Assembly: GCA_030407315.1 (NCBI GenBank) | Contig: JALQPE010000203.1 | Location: 1-25,608 of the forward strand | DNA length: 25,608 bases | From: Asparagopsis taxiformis | Taxonomy: Eukaryota; Rhodophyta; Florideophyceae; Bonnemaisoniales; Bonnemaisoniaceae | Direction: 5' to 3' | Part shown: positions 10,124 to 18,966 of the stretch, piece by piece | Layout of the letters: every line of letters begins with the position of its first letter | Numbering within the stretch: the stretch's first letter is position 1 | Notes under the pieces: model-generated | The model's database searches: none | Seen by the model: only the letters and a program-made list of their open reading frames with translations | What the model was told of the DNA's origin: nothing | Translations under genes and position numbers: made by a program

Positions 10124-11188
10124 TTAGAGTAACTTTCGCCACGACTCGCCAATTGAATCCACCGGCATAGTTATCTTCGGCTGCTTTACGAAATAGGATT
10201 CTGAAATCCATCCACCGGGTTGTGCGGAAGCCGCGCGCACTTGTGTGCTTGAGTAGTGATGCATTGACCCATCTTTGGAGTAAACGCTCCATTTCACGCC
10301 GCTCGCCCATGTGTACAACCCGAGTGAACGTTCTGAAACAACAAAGCGTCGTGCATGTGTGCGCTGAGCAATGAGTCTAGAAAAGCTACTAGTGCTCAGA
10401 GCGACTGTATGCGCATATCTGAATATGTTCATTGACTCGAGGATGGACGAATCATTTGCAATGTACGTACGATTTGGACAGATTGGTGCTTCTGCTTGGC
10501 CTTCCGTTACGACTATTATATTGAGTGGTGTTGCCGAGCACAGGAAGTGGATCAAAACTTTTAGTTCAAATTGGCTCAGCGACTTTCCACCATTCTGCCA
10601 CTTGAGGTCACCTTGTCTATAATGAATGGCCGCATACGGCATCGTTAGTAGACGGTCATTGGTGTCGAAATACTTGGAAAGAGTCTTGTTATAACAACCG
10701 GAGAACTCCATGTGTCGTGCGCCATCGGCGTAGATGGACAGCACGTTACATTTGCGTACGATATGATGCAAAGATTGTCGTATAGTCGATGAAATACACT
10801 CACAATCTCCTCTCTCACACGTGTCGATGATCAGCTCACGTTGTTGGATTTCACAGTCTGATGGCGCATTGCAAGAAGCGAACATGTCACTGATGTTGTA
10901 TCCGTGCTCACTTGGCTTGAGTGGCAGTTCAATGTGAGCATTGTAGACTTCGGCGGCTGCGAAGCCCAGCTCGTATCGTTTCACAATGGCACCAATGCCT
11001 TCTTTGGAATCTCCATTGTGCATGCGAATACATATCGGTCCGCCCGAAAGGAGCGATTTATGGGTGAGCGCTATCGGGCGAAACAGTCTAAAAGACAGTA
11101 AGACGGTCACGATTAGAAAGCATGCAGCGATTACGGAAGTGGAGGACGGTTGGAATAGACGCGACTTGCGAAATTGGCCACTTGCCAT
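10124..11188 (-). CDS. Type II membrane protein, putative fucosyltransferase-like glycosyltransferase
   Basis: 354 residues from ATG 11188. A short basic N-terminus is followed by a single hydrophobic anchor (about residues 19-36, VIAACFLIVTVLLSF) and a lumenal domain with many cysteines and several N-x-S/T sites, the plan of a Golgi type II glycosyltransferase. HYRQGD at 189-194 matches the HxRxGD donor-binding motif of GT-B fucosyltransferases (alpha-1,2, alpha-1,6 and O-fucosyl types). SSFS at 267-270 resembles the late Ser-rich motif of the same fold. Acceptor and sugar are unknown; red algae make many unusual galactans and glycoproteins, so another sugar is possible. The gene lies tail to tail with lipoxygenase copy 2. 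The membrane topology is fairly sure, the enzyme class moderately so. Confidence 0.7.
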   Translation of the reverse strand: MASGQFRKSRLFQPSSTSVIAACFLIVTVLLSFRLFRPIALTHKSLLSGGPICIRMHNGDSKEGIGAIVKRYELGFAAAEVYNAHIELPLKPSEHGYNISDMFASCNAPSDCEIQQRELIIDTCERGDCECISSTIRQSLHHIVRKCNVLSIYADGARHMEFSGCYNKTLSKYFDTNDRLLTMPYAAIHYRQGDLKWQNGGKSLSQFELKVLIHFLCSATPLNIIVVTEGQAEAPICPNRTYIANDSSILESMNIFRYAHTVALSTSSFSRLIAQRTHARRFVVSERSLGLYTWASGVKWSVYSKDGSMHHYSSTQVRAASAQPGGWISESYFVKQPKITMPVDSIGESWRKLL

Positions 11189-11656
11189 GGTTGTTTGTTG
11201 AGCGCATAGTGTGTGAAGCAGGGACGGTGCATACTGTTATATCGAGTCTTGGGAGACGCAAATCAGCGAAGAAAGTAAAGTGGCGAACACGTAGGGCAGA
11301 GCTACAATAGCACTGCATCCACCATCTGCATCATATATACGCTACGATTGACACTATATCGTTAATGGACACCAGTTGCATGTGTGACAAAGCGTAATTG
11401 AATCGGCGAGTAGAGAAGCGTCCAAAATTGGTGCACCCTCTCTACGACGAGACGTCTCGCCCCCTTACGACGCCAGCGTATCAATTGTCTCGTTTAATGC
11501 TGATCTCAGACTACGTTGCGCTCTGAGAGCCTCCAGTGCCCCTTTTCCCACGGCATGTCTGGCGCCGATGCGGTGTCGCAGAGTTGATGTCGTCACATCG
11601 TGGCCACGTGCTGCTCCAAATCCGACTATTCTAAAATCATTTCTTCAATTGAATCA
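11189..11656. other. Intergenic gap between two minus-strand genes
   Basis: 468 bases holding the promoter of the glycosyltransferase-like gene and the 3' flank of the unknown membrane-protein gene. No tRNA or strong repeat was seen. On the minus strand an open segment (about 11650 down to a TAA at 11465-11467) encodes a basic, Ala/Leu-rich stretch of about 60 residues without an ATG. It could be chance, a gene remnant or an exon; see findings. Confidence 0.5.
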
Positions 11657-13897
11657 TCACTCCCAGCGCAAGTCAGCGTATTCGATCGACTTCATGGGTC
11701 GGTAATAAGGCTTGATACCAGATTCGAACAAGGCATGGTTCTTCACATTGTCAAACACAGCTTCGCCCAGGCCACTCTTGTCATTCCAAGGCCAAGGCCA
11801 CTTGGTCCTCGCGGACCATATCGCTCGCACTATTGTAGGAATAACCCATAATAATTGTAACCACATCAACACCTGCAGCAATATAAGCTCCACAATTTTA
11901 AGGGAAGCGCCTGCGTTGGGGTCAGTTGCGTCGGCGCCTGTATTAAACGGGTTTGCGGCGATTGCAAAGAACACTGTAAATAATAGAGAGAAAATCAAGA
12001 GAGGCCATCGAAAAGCGTGGTCCACTGCAATGTTTTTGTATTTGAACTTCGCCTTTCCGTCCTCCAATATTACCTGCTGATCCTCGTTGGGGTTCGGCCT
12101 GAATACCAAATACCGTGGCAATAAGCCTTCTGCTGAATGCAGCCCAGTCGCTTCAGCAACAGCTGTTACATAGCCACTTTCTAGCGACGAGAATCGCGAT
12201 AGCTCAACTGCTAATGTTCGCTTGTGACCACCATTCGCGGTCGACAACTGAAGCATCGAACAAAAATGGCCACTTGGAGCAGCATAACTTGTTATCAAAA
12301 CGTGCTTATTCAGGAATTCCATTATTGCTTCTCGGTCTTGTAACATGAAACTGCCTTCTACCATTCCAAGCCATTCTTGAATACCATCCCATTTCGGCGG
12401 CCTCTTAGCATTACGTGAGCTCTCAATTGACATGTCCAGGTAACTGCTTCCTTGTAGAACTTCACTCTTTGAAATCATCGATTCCCAGAATGCAATCACT
12501 TTGAAATGAGAAAGCCCAATTGTGATCGGACTGTCCTCCATTACCATTATTGAATGCTCTTCACTGTACGCTCCCTCACTTATTGTACGAAGTGCCCATG
12601 ACTTCCATTGAGGAACCGCTTGCCAAGTACGAGGGTCTTCATTAGCTTCTTTGACGCTGACACCATCCGTAAGAATTGCTGTGGCCAGTGCTAAAGAAAC
12701 AGAACGGATGTAGATCCCTGTGCCGCCTATCAGTGCTAATCCATCTCCAAGTCTTTTGTAAAGCTTTGGACCATAGTAGAAATCGACATCGTACGTTCGA
12801 AGCATGTAGTCATCGGCAACTAATCCTTTTCCTGCAACTCCCATTACAGCCTCCATCTTTCTCCAGAACAACGTATTATATTCAGGCTCATTCTGCTCAT
12901 ATAAGCGAACGACAGGACAAACAGCGTAGGCGAAAAGGCCGTAATCTTCCCACTTCAGAGAACGCTTTTCTTCCTTTTCTTCTGGGGGGAGACCCATTTC
13001 CATTAAACGGTCAATCCATACTCTTACGTATCTGACACCGTTATATCTAGCTATTTCCATGCAAGATCTCATGAGCTGGGGCCATCGGAAGTCATCGGTG
13101 AAGTAGAGAGTCATTTGTCTTTCCTCCTGGACTACCATATGTTTTCCCGTTGGAGCGAAGTTCTGATCAAGGTCTCTCTGTTTGTGGAGAATTTGAACAT
13201 TGTTTCCCTTATAAGACACAGCGACTAGAAGAGTATCACTAGAATCTTCACTCTCTGCCTCACTCAACGTGGTGGGCTTACATAGTTCTCCTGTTATTTC
13301 GTGCCTGAAACTATACCAATCGGTGCGATCTTGGGCGCATATCTTGCGACTAAAACCTCTTAGATAGAACTTTCGAGCCGCCTGCCCTGCTTTGTGGCCT
13401 TTCTTAGCGGATACATCTTTGTACAGATATTCTGCAGATGTTCGCAAACTGCTAATGTCGGAAATCTTGGTGAGATCAACAGGAAAGCTTTTCGAAGATG
13501 GGACTTGACCACAAACATCGTTATAGAAGGCATAGTTTCCTGACTCCGAAAGTCTTTCAGCGAGGGAATCTATCACATCGAAACGTCTCAATGCAGTGTG
13601 AAAGCGTTGGAGCGGATGAAACTTGTAACGGGCTGTGAAGCGACCGTACACTTTATGCAATACATACTGACTGATTTGCTGGCCGAATTCTTCTGTATCG
13701 CGAGTGATGTCTGCCCAGCGAAAGTTGGAAAATCTCCTTGGTTTCCACATAGAGAGAAATTCAAATACATTTAAGATGGGAACCAAGAGATCTTCCTTGG
13801 ATAGAGAGTCCAGATCTTTGTCTTCCTCATGCATGGATTCTGGATCAGTTGTGGAGGGATCCATGACATTCCATCCCTTGTGTTCGGTCTGCGGCAT
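11657..13897 (-). CDS. Large protein of unknown family with two C-terminal membrane segments
   Basis: Intact 746-residue open frame from ATG 13897. I do not recognise the family. The soluble part (1-625) has an acidic start (PSTTDPESMHEEDKD), a Lys/Arg-rich stretch at about 160-190 and many Trp residues in the centre. Two hydrophobic segments lie at about 631-650 (WPLLIFSLLFTVFFAIAANP) and 668-693 (IVELILLQVLMWLQLLWVIP), followed by a short Trp/Pro-rich tail, so the bulk should face one side of a membrane. A central block (W272, then CMEIARYNGVRYVRVWIDRL at 279-298) faintly recalls the core of fungal HET domains, and WKSWALRT (431-438) their RxWTxQE region. This is a weak by-eye resemblance only. 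Base composition matches neighbouring genes, so it is a resident gene rather than a mobile one. Confidence 0.8.
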   Translation of the reverse strand: MPQTEHKGWNVMDPSTTDPESMHEEDKDLDSLSKEDLLVPILNVFEFLSMWKPRRFSNFRWADITRDTEEFGQQISQYVLHKVYGRFTARYKFHPLQRFHTALRRFDVIDSLAERLSESGNYAFYNDVCGQVPSSKSFPVDLTKISDISSLRTSAEYLYKDVSAKKGHKAGQAARKFYLRGFSRKICAQDRTDWYSFRHEITGELCKPTTLSEAESEDSSDTLLVAVSYKGNNVQILHKQRDLDQNFAPTGKHMVVQEERQMTLYFTDDFRWPQLMRSCMEIARYNGVRYVRVWIDRLMEMGLPPEEKEEKRSLKWEDYGLFAYAVCPVVRLYEQNEPEYNTLFWRKMEAVMGVAGKGLVADDYMLRTYDVDFYYGPKLYKRLGDGLALIGGTGIYIRSVSLALATAILTDGVSVKEANEDPRTWQAVPQWKSWALRTISEGAYSEEHSIMVMEDSPITIGLSHFKVIAFWESMISKSEVLQGSSYLDMSIESSRNAKRPPKWDGIQEWLGMVEGSFMLQDREAIMEFLNKHVLITSYAAPSGHFCSMLQLSTANGGHKRTLAVELSRFSSLESGYVTAVAEATGLHSAEGLLPRYLVFRPNPNEDQQVILEDGKAKFKYKNIAVDHAFRWPLLIFSLLFTVFFAIAANPFNTGADATDPNAGASLKIVELILLQVLMWLQLLWVIPTIVRAIWSARTKWPWPWNDKSGLGEAVFDNVKNHALFESGIKPYYRPMKSIEYADLRWE

Positions 13898-13930
13898 TTT
13901 GATTCAGATGGGACTTTGTGACAATCTGAA

Positions 13931-14426
13931 ATGAAGAACATGTGGGAGAAGGACATGAAGGGCGTTCTTATACAATTTAGAAAGGACAAGAGAATTCCGG
14001 AAAACAATATGAAGGGATGTGTAGAATACATTTTATGGGGTCAGCGTAGAAAGAGCGTGCTGGAAAACTTCTCTTGGTCGGATTTACTTGGGCAGATCGT
14101 TATACAGGGAAAGTATTGCGGAAACACTCGTGAGGTGAATATTATCTCTTTGTCGACGCACCTTTCGCAATGAGGAATCATTGTTGGGTGCAACATGGAC
14201 GCCGATAATATGCATTGGGCAGGCTTTTCGTATGGCGGTATGAGAAACGCTGGTGTTGTCATTTTCCAGTGCAGATGTGGATGAGGCCAATTTGGAGTTT
14301 GACATTCAACAATGGAACCATGGTCTACGAAATGGGCAGCTTGGAACGCAACGCGGAGACAAAATCTTGATGGTGGTAGAATGGCAACGAGTCAAGATGA
14401 AAAAGGACAAGACCGAAAATAGTTGA
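13931..14426 (+). CDS. Candidate two-exon hypothetical gene (about 112 aa)
   Basis: Exon 2 (14270-14426) is an open segment without ATG, encoding a hydrophilic, coding-looking peptide (DEANLEFDIQQWNHGLRNGQ and onward, ending KKDKTENS). It is directly preceded by TTGTCATTTTCCAG, a strong 3' splice site. Upstream, ATG 13931 opens a Lys-rich frame; a GTATTG donor at 14113 leaves two bases that combine with the first base of exon 2 to keep the frame, giving a 157-base intron. I do not recognise the product. The start is 33 bases from the divergent 11657-13897 gene. The donor choice is inferred from phase only; exon 2 is better supported than exon 1. Confidence 0.3.
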
Positions 14427-15136
14427 GTACGTTGCCGCACGCGATAATCTCTCTGCCAGGGACACGATTTCTATATACTCTTCATAAATAATACAGGTTG
14501 TAATTCACAAACATGAGCTGGCATAATAGACGAATTCAGGGCCTTCTTCAAAGAAATGAACGAGCATGTATGAACGTGCATGCACGTATAAGGGCGAAAT
14601 AGAGGCAGATGATAGGCGGAGAGGAGGTCAGATCTGTCAGTGAGAATGAAAGCTCGAACGAAAGTGAGGGACAAATTAAACTCTCAAAACTGGGAAGCTT
14701 CGCCACTTGGCTGCTAGACAATGGAGCTTTCATACTAATCGACGGCTTCCTCGGAGTAGCCTTCGCGCCAATCGCCACATGACAGTCCTCAGTATGCGGC
14801 AGACCCCACGCACCGTATTCAACACAAATTGTTTGAAACTCACTCTCAACCGTGAACCCTAATTTGCATTCTCGAGTACAAGGAGGGCGAATTTGACCGC
14901 ATTCGGAGCCATTGCCTTCTCTCGCTTTGTATTATGCATCATTCCATAACTATGCTCTAACCTCGAATGAAATCTGACTCTCTATGCTACCGGGCGGAAT
15001 TCACTCGGTACGAAACAATTTAAAGTCGCAGTCTTTAAACCGATCCAAATGAAGCGGTGACGAACTTCAATATCCACGAATTTCTATCGATACCAGTCTA
15101 AGTCTTGAAGAAATTCGTACTAACCCTTTCTCCAAT
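14427..15136. other. Gene-poor spacer before the repeat-rich half
   Basis: About 710 bases in which I see no convincing gene, RNA or repeat on either strand. It is AT-richer than what follows and marks the passage from compact genes to the mobile-element region. It presumably holds the promoter of the SAP-domain gene that starts at 15137. Confidence 0.5.
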
Positions 15137-16353
15137 ATGGAACTATGCGATGTGATTAATCCACATAACACCCAAGAAATCTTGACCGAGGGAAAATCGA
15201 GGATTGAAAACTCTTCATGTTCTTCATTGAAATCAGAAGAGCGTCGTGATTTCGGTGATCCACTGAACGACTCTGACTTCGTATTCTCGTTCTTTCGTCA
15301 CTGCACTGTTCAGGAATTGCGAGGTATCAGCAAAAAACGGAATATGCGTGTTTCAGGTAACAAAAAATCCCTCATTTCTCGTGCTCTCTTGAGAGCTAAG
15401 ATAATAAAAGGGCATTCAGAGAGTTTGAAAGATTTTCTCATGACAGTAAAGGGGAGCTGAGAAAAAGTTCATGCATTTAGAAAGCAAATCGAGCGTAGAC
15501 CGGAGATGATGTTCACAGCTCCCAAAAACGATACGTGGCTGGCTCAACTTAGCAAAGAAGAGGCAGTTAAATTTCAAAATGCGTTGCGCAAAATGGATGA
15601 CGGTAGCTTTGGAAGTGTTCCAAATGTTGAGACTCGAGTGGTACATGATTTGGATGACACAGGATATGAACCCACCGAACACCAAGGTGTTACAATGCCT
15701 TTTTCTGTTAATTAGTTTGCAAGGATAGTTGTAATTCTGAGAGATGACCAAAGGGCAAAATCTGCTGCTCAACAAGCTACTCAATACAGTTTAACTCGTT
15801 CAAAGCTAGATCAGGGTCAATCAACGGATTCCTGTTGGGCTAATGTTGCTGAGAGGTTTAATAATGCAAATATAGTCTATGGAATTTATCTTCGTGGCAG
15901 GATTGATGGAGTAGATTGTACAGCTCTTCACAAAGTCCATCGAAGTGCAGCTAGGCTCCGAAAAGCGTTCCAGGACGGACGGAAAGCATTCAGTGTGCCT
16001 CTTTTCCTATGGCAAAAGTCTGGAGAAAATGATCCTGATCGCTTCCCTGTGTTTTTGAAGTATACGGCAAACGGAGAGCTCACAACTGAGTCTATGAGAG
16101 CCTATATTGTTTTTACTGCCAGCAAGTTTGGTTTACAAGAACAAGAAGAACCTTTCATCCGCTTTGTGACCAAACTATTGACATAGGGGAAGATGAAAAT
16201 GGATACGATGAGTTTGGTGGTGGCTCTGGACTGACTCACACGAAGATTTCGCTCAAGAATGGAAGTGCATCCCGAGATTCTCACGTCATGAACATATCAG
16301 ACGGCCAATGCAATGAAAAGGAAGAAAAGGTGGATATGGAAAGGAGAATGTAG
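15137..16353 (+). pseudogene. SAP-domain gene, 5' part, with stops and a frameshift
   Basis: ATG 15137 opens a frame with a SAP-like helix-hairpin-helix at residues 54-86 (TVQELRGISKKRNMRVSGNK), a DNA/chromatin-binding motif. The same frame continues past an isolated TGA (15458-15460) and an isolated TAG (15713-15715) to 16186, encoding LRDDQRAKS, then CWANVAERFNN and KVHRSAARLRKAF, reminiscent of trihelix-like DNA-binding segments. Near 16177-16186 the coding sense moves to the next frame (IGEDENGYDEFGGGSG and onward) and runs to 16353, where an insertion interrupts it; the 3' part resumes at 17671. So few lesions in so long a frame imply recent inactivation. I do not know the family; an acidic middle with a helical tail suggests a transcription-factor-like or transposon-associated DNA-binding protein. 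Confidence 0.6.
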
Positions 16354-17670
16354 GACCTTAGCCCTTTTAGATGGATTGTACCTCCGAGGAGGATTAGAGG
16401 ATAGGGATAAGGCTTCGAACTCACGAGTGAGAGCGCCGATTCCACGAGGCTGACGCCTCGTGCGATCCTAGTAGCCCGAGGGCTGTGTCAGGTGGGTCGA
16501 TCCCTCGGAGCCCGGACAACTGTCTCCCAACCTGGTAGCGGGTGGTAGAGCGGGGTCCGGGAGGGCTGGATCTAACCTGCCGGAGGGATCTATCGGCCGT
16601 GGCCGTCCTCAACCCACTTAAGGGTTAACTAGGCACTTAGCGCGATGGATCCCCGCGGGGAATTGTGGTCGCCTCCACGCGTGGCTGCCCACACGACGGA
16701 TTCCGCGACTGTGATACCGCCAGCGGCTGCGGTCGAGACCGATTGAGAAGCCCGCGGGCGTTAGCTCGGTTGACCGGCTGGGAGTGCCGAACCGACAGCG
16801 CTCCCAGTCGGTAGCCTTGTCCCGGTGGGCGGAAGGCCACTCCCGGTGGCCTGACGGCGTTAAAAGAAGCAGGAAGGTGGTCCACTACCGCGGAGACGAA
16901 ATGCCCTAGGGCAATCCACGTGCACTCCCGCCGGAGGAGGCTCGCGGCGGGCAATTGGGAAAATGTGCGAGCGATCCCCAATTGGAGATCGAAACGGAGC
17001 AGCAGGTATCCTGTGAAGGAATTGCCGCCGCCGTTTAGTTGTAAGTTAAACGACCACGGTCGAAAGATTTGGAACCGAGACGATCTGCCTTTATTGTAGC
17101 TTAGTGGTCAGTCCGTTGACCTTAAATGGTCAACGAGACCGCCGGGACCGGACCAGGACCAATGGTCCCGGTCCGGCGTCCAATGGACCTTGTGGGGTGT
17201 TTATGAGGCCCAGGGGCCTTACAGAGTAAGCTGCTACGTTTCTACGTGTAAACTAATAGAAACGGCCAGCCGTAACGTACACGTGCACAATTGTAACGGG
17301 AGAATCCTCCCGCTCGCACACGTGTGTGACTAATCGCGCCTATATCGCTACACGTGGCACGCTCGCCGAAGGGTCCCGCGCAAGCAATGTGGCCCGGTGC
17401 CAATGCAAGGCGGCACGCGCCCATTCGCCCTTGGGCGACAATTCCTTTGCCACGTCATCGCGGCTAGTGATTACCAACGCGGCTCTTCGCGGCTCTTCGC
17501 GGCTGACTCCGTACCGAACACCCACTCACGCTCTCGAGCGTACCGCTTAAGCGACCCCTCCTGGCGCCCTTTTCCAGACGCCTGGAATCCCCCTTCCGCG
17601 ACCGTTCGCAGCGCAATACGGGACGAGTCCCACAGAGAATGTTCATGCAGACATGTGAAAAAATTGGTAG
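16354..17670. mobile_element. 1.3-kb structured insertion splitting the SAP-domain gene
   Basis: GTAG occurs at 16350-16353 and again at 17667-17670, each exactly where the host gene's coding sense stops and restarts. Taking out one GTAG plus the interior removes 1317 bases, a multiple of three, and both flanks are in the same frame. This supports an insertion with a 4-bp target duplication. The interior is GC-rich, has no convincing protein and no terminal inverted repeats, and holds perfect hairpins: 16443-16462 (8-bp arms), 16952-16984 (8-bp arms), 17115-17134 (7-bp arms) and 17148-17176 (7+5-bp arms). An 11-base unit repeats near 17477-17502. The ends do not show TG...CA, so it is not a simple solo LTR. 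Element class unknown. Confidence 0.5.
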
Positions 17671-17967
17671 TATACTCGAGATGAAAAGCAGGAGTTCCGG
17701 ACTGCATTTGCACCGAATAGGGGTGTCACAGAGGCAGGGGATAAGGCAATCGAGCAGAGTGGAATCGGTAACATGCTGCGAATGTCGGTGAGACAAGAAG
17801 AGTTTATTGCTCTGCTTGAGAAGGCCACCAAGCGTCTTGAAAACGCAGAGAAGACAGGGAATGAAAGATTAATCTTTGTGGCAAGGAAACATTTCAATAC
17901 GATGGAAGCTCGACGCTTGAAGGTATTGGAACAAGATGCAGAGAAGGAAACATCTGATGGCGTATAG
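17671..17967 (+). pseudogene. SAP-domain gene, 3' part
   Basis: Open frame continuing the interrupted gene: DEKQEFRTAFAPNRGVTEAG and onward, then a charged helix MSVRQEEFIALLEKATKRLE to QDAEKETSDGV and a TAG at 17965-17967. The tail looks like a short coiled coil of about 60 residues. Both flanks of the insertion are in the same frame. Composition (A/G-rich, moderate GC) matches the 5' part and differs sharply from the GC-rich DNA on both sides. Confidence 0.55.
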
Positions 17968-18966
17968 ATGATCCTCGTAGGACCAGCCGGAAAGGCGATC
18001 GCTAAGGGAGTTCTAGAATTGCTAACCGTGTCAGGGCGAGATGAACCGGATCGCGCTGATGAACTTGCGTTTCGCGCGTCGCTCGGTCGCGGTGGCGATC
18101 GGGTGGTACAACAACGGAACGCGTAGGGATCGATCGCAACACGGGATTCGCGGGCCGGCGCAAGCCGTGATCTCAGGGTGAGATCACCGAGTAAACTCGA
18201 GCTCAACACGATCCACGCAGGGGTCGTAAATCCCTGGCCTAGTGGTATGCGACGCAACGCGCAGTCTCGCGGTGCGACGCAGGTCGACGGACGGTTAACG
18301 CGGCGCGCGCGCACGTACGTCGGCGATCGTGAGCAATCCGCACGCAAAGTCGTAACGCAATCGGTCCTCGCGACGCGCTAGACGCTTAACTCGGAGCTGC
18401 GAAAGTGCTGACTGTTTATTGGTAAGGTGCGAAGGAGAACAACCATTAGTAGCTAACTACCTAGGACAGGTTGTCCTTGCGCGGCCGGCCGGCCGCTCGC
18501 TCGCACGCAAAAAGGGAAATATTTGGGAAAAAGACTTTCGTCATAAAAAGCCCAAAAAAGGGAAATAAAGGAAAATTCGGAGGAATCGCTACACGTGGCG
18601 CCCGGTTCGCGGTTTCGCGGCAACGTTCACGCGCACGCGCTCGCATCGACGCCCCGTGACACGTAATCGCAACGCTACGCGTACGCTCGCTTACTAACTA
18701 ACTCTCATTGATGCACGTAGACTTAGATAGACTCGCGCGCGTTCGCATCGTTTCTACTGACCAACTTAAATTGCGCCACACTCCCCCCGACTAACTTCAC
18801 AGCGCGTCCTCGCGCGTAACGTTCTTGTGCACACCTTCAACTTTTTCCTGTCTTGTTCTTCTCTTCCAACCCTCTTCTTCTCTTCCATCCTTCTCCTCTT
18901 GTCGATTCTTCTCTTCCATCCCGCGCGCGTTCGCTCCGCTATCGACGCACGCGCTCGAGCGTCGTG
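17968..18966 (+). mobile_element. Putative LTR and leader of a gag-like retroelement
   Basis: About 1 kb of CpG-rich DNA without a convincing gene, between the SAP-gene remnant and the gag-like frame. It contains a perfect 9-bp-arm hairpin with a 3-base loop (18167-18187), a 16-bp perfect GGCC-based palindrome (18481-18496), a hairpin at 18462-18476, and an A-rich stretch before a primer-binding-site-like TGGCGCCC at 18596. The order (regulatory-like DNA, PBS-like motif, leader, gag-like frame) suits a 5' LTR ending near 18595. No matching 3' LTR was found in the window, so the exact LTR limits cannot be given. Confidence 0.4.
18596..18607 (+). promoter_or_regulatory. Primer-binding-site-like sequence
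   Basis: TGGCGCCC is the complement of a tRNA 3' end (GGGCGCCA), and retroelements primed by such tRNAs carry it just inside the 5' LTR. It lies directly after ATCGCTACACG, a string also present at 17344-17354 before another TGGC. The match beyond eight bases is not to a tRNA I can name. Confidence 0.3.

Noticed and set aside
14041..14305. Minus-strand frames in the 14-kb spacer
   Set aside because: Short, unrelated to each other and overlapping the better-supported plus-strand exon candidate.
16637..16981. 114-codon minus-strand frame in the insertion
   Set aside because: Cys/Arg/Pro-rich with no pattern; lies across strong hairpins, so the open frame is probably due to GC content.
17091..17180. 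Functional tRNA gene
   Set aside because: An A-box-like string and an anticodon-like stem occur, but the D stem, a 7-base anticodon loop, a proper T arm and an acceptor stem are missing.
17643..18347. 234-codon minus-strand frame
   Set aside because: Runs antisense through the SAP-gene tail and into the leader; Ser/Arg-rich without any domain, and it crosses two unrelated sequence types.
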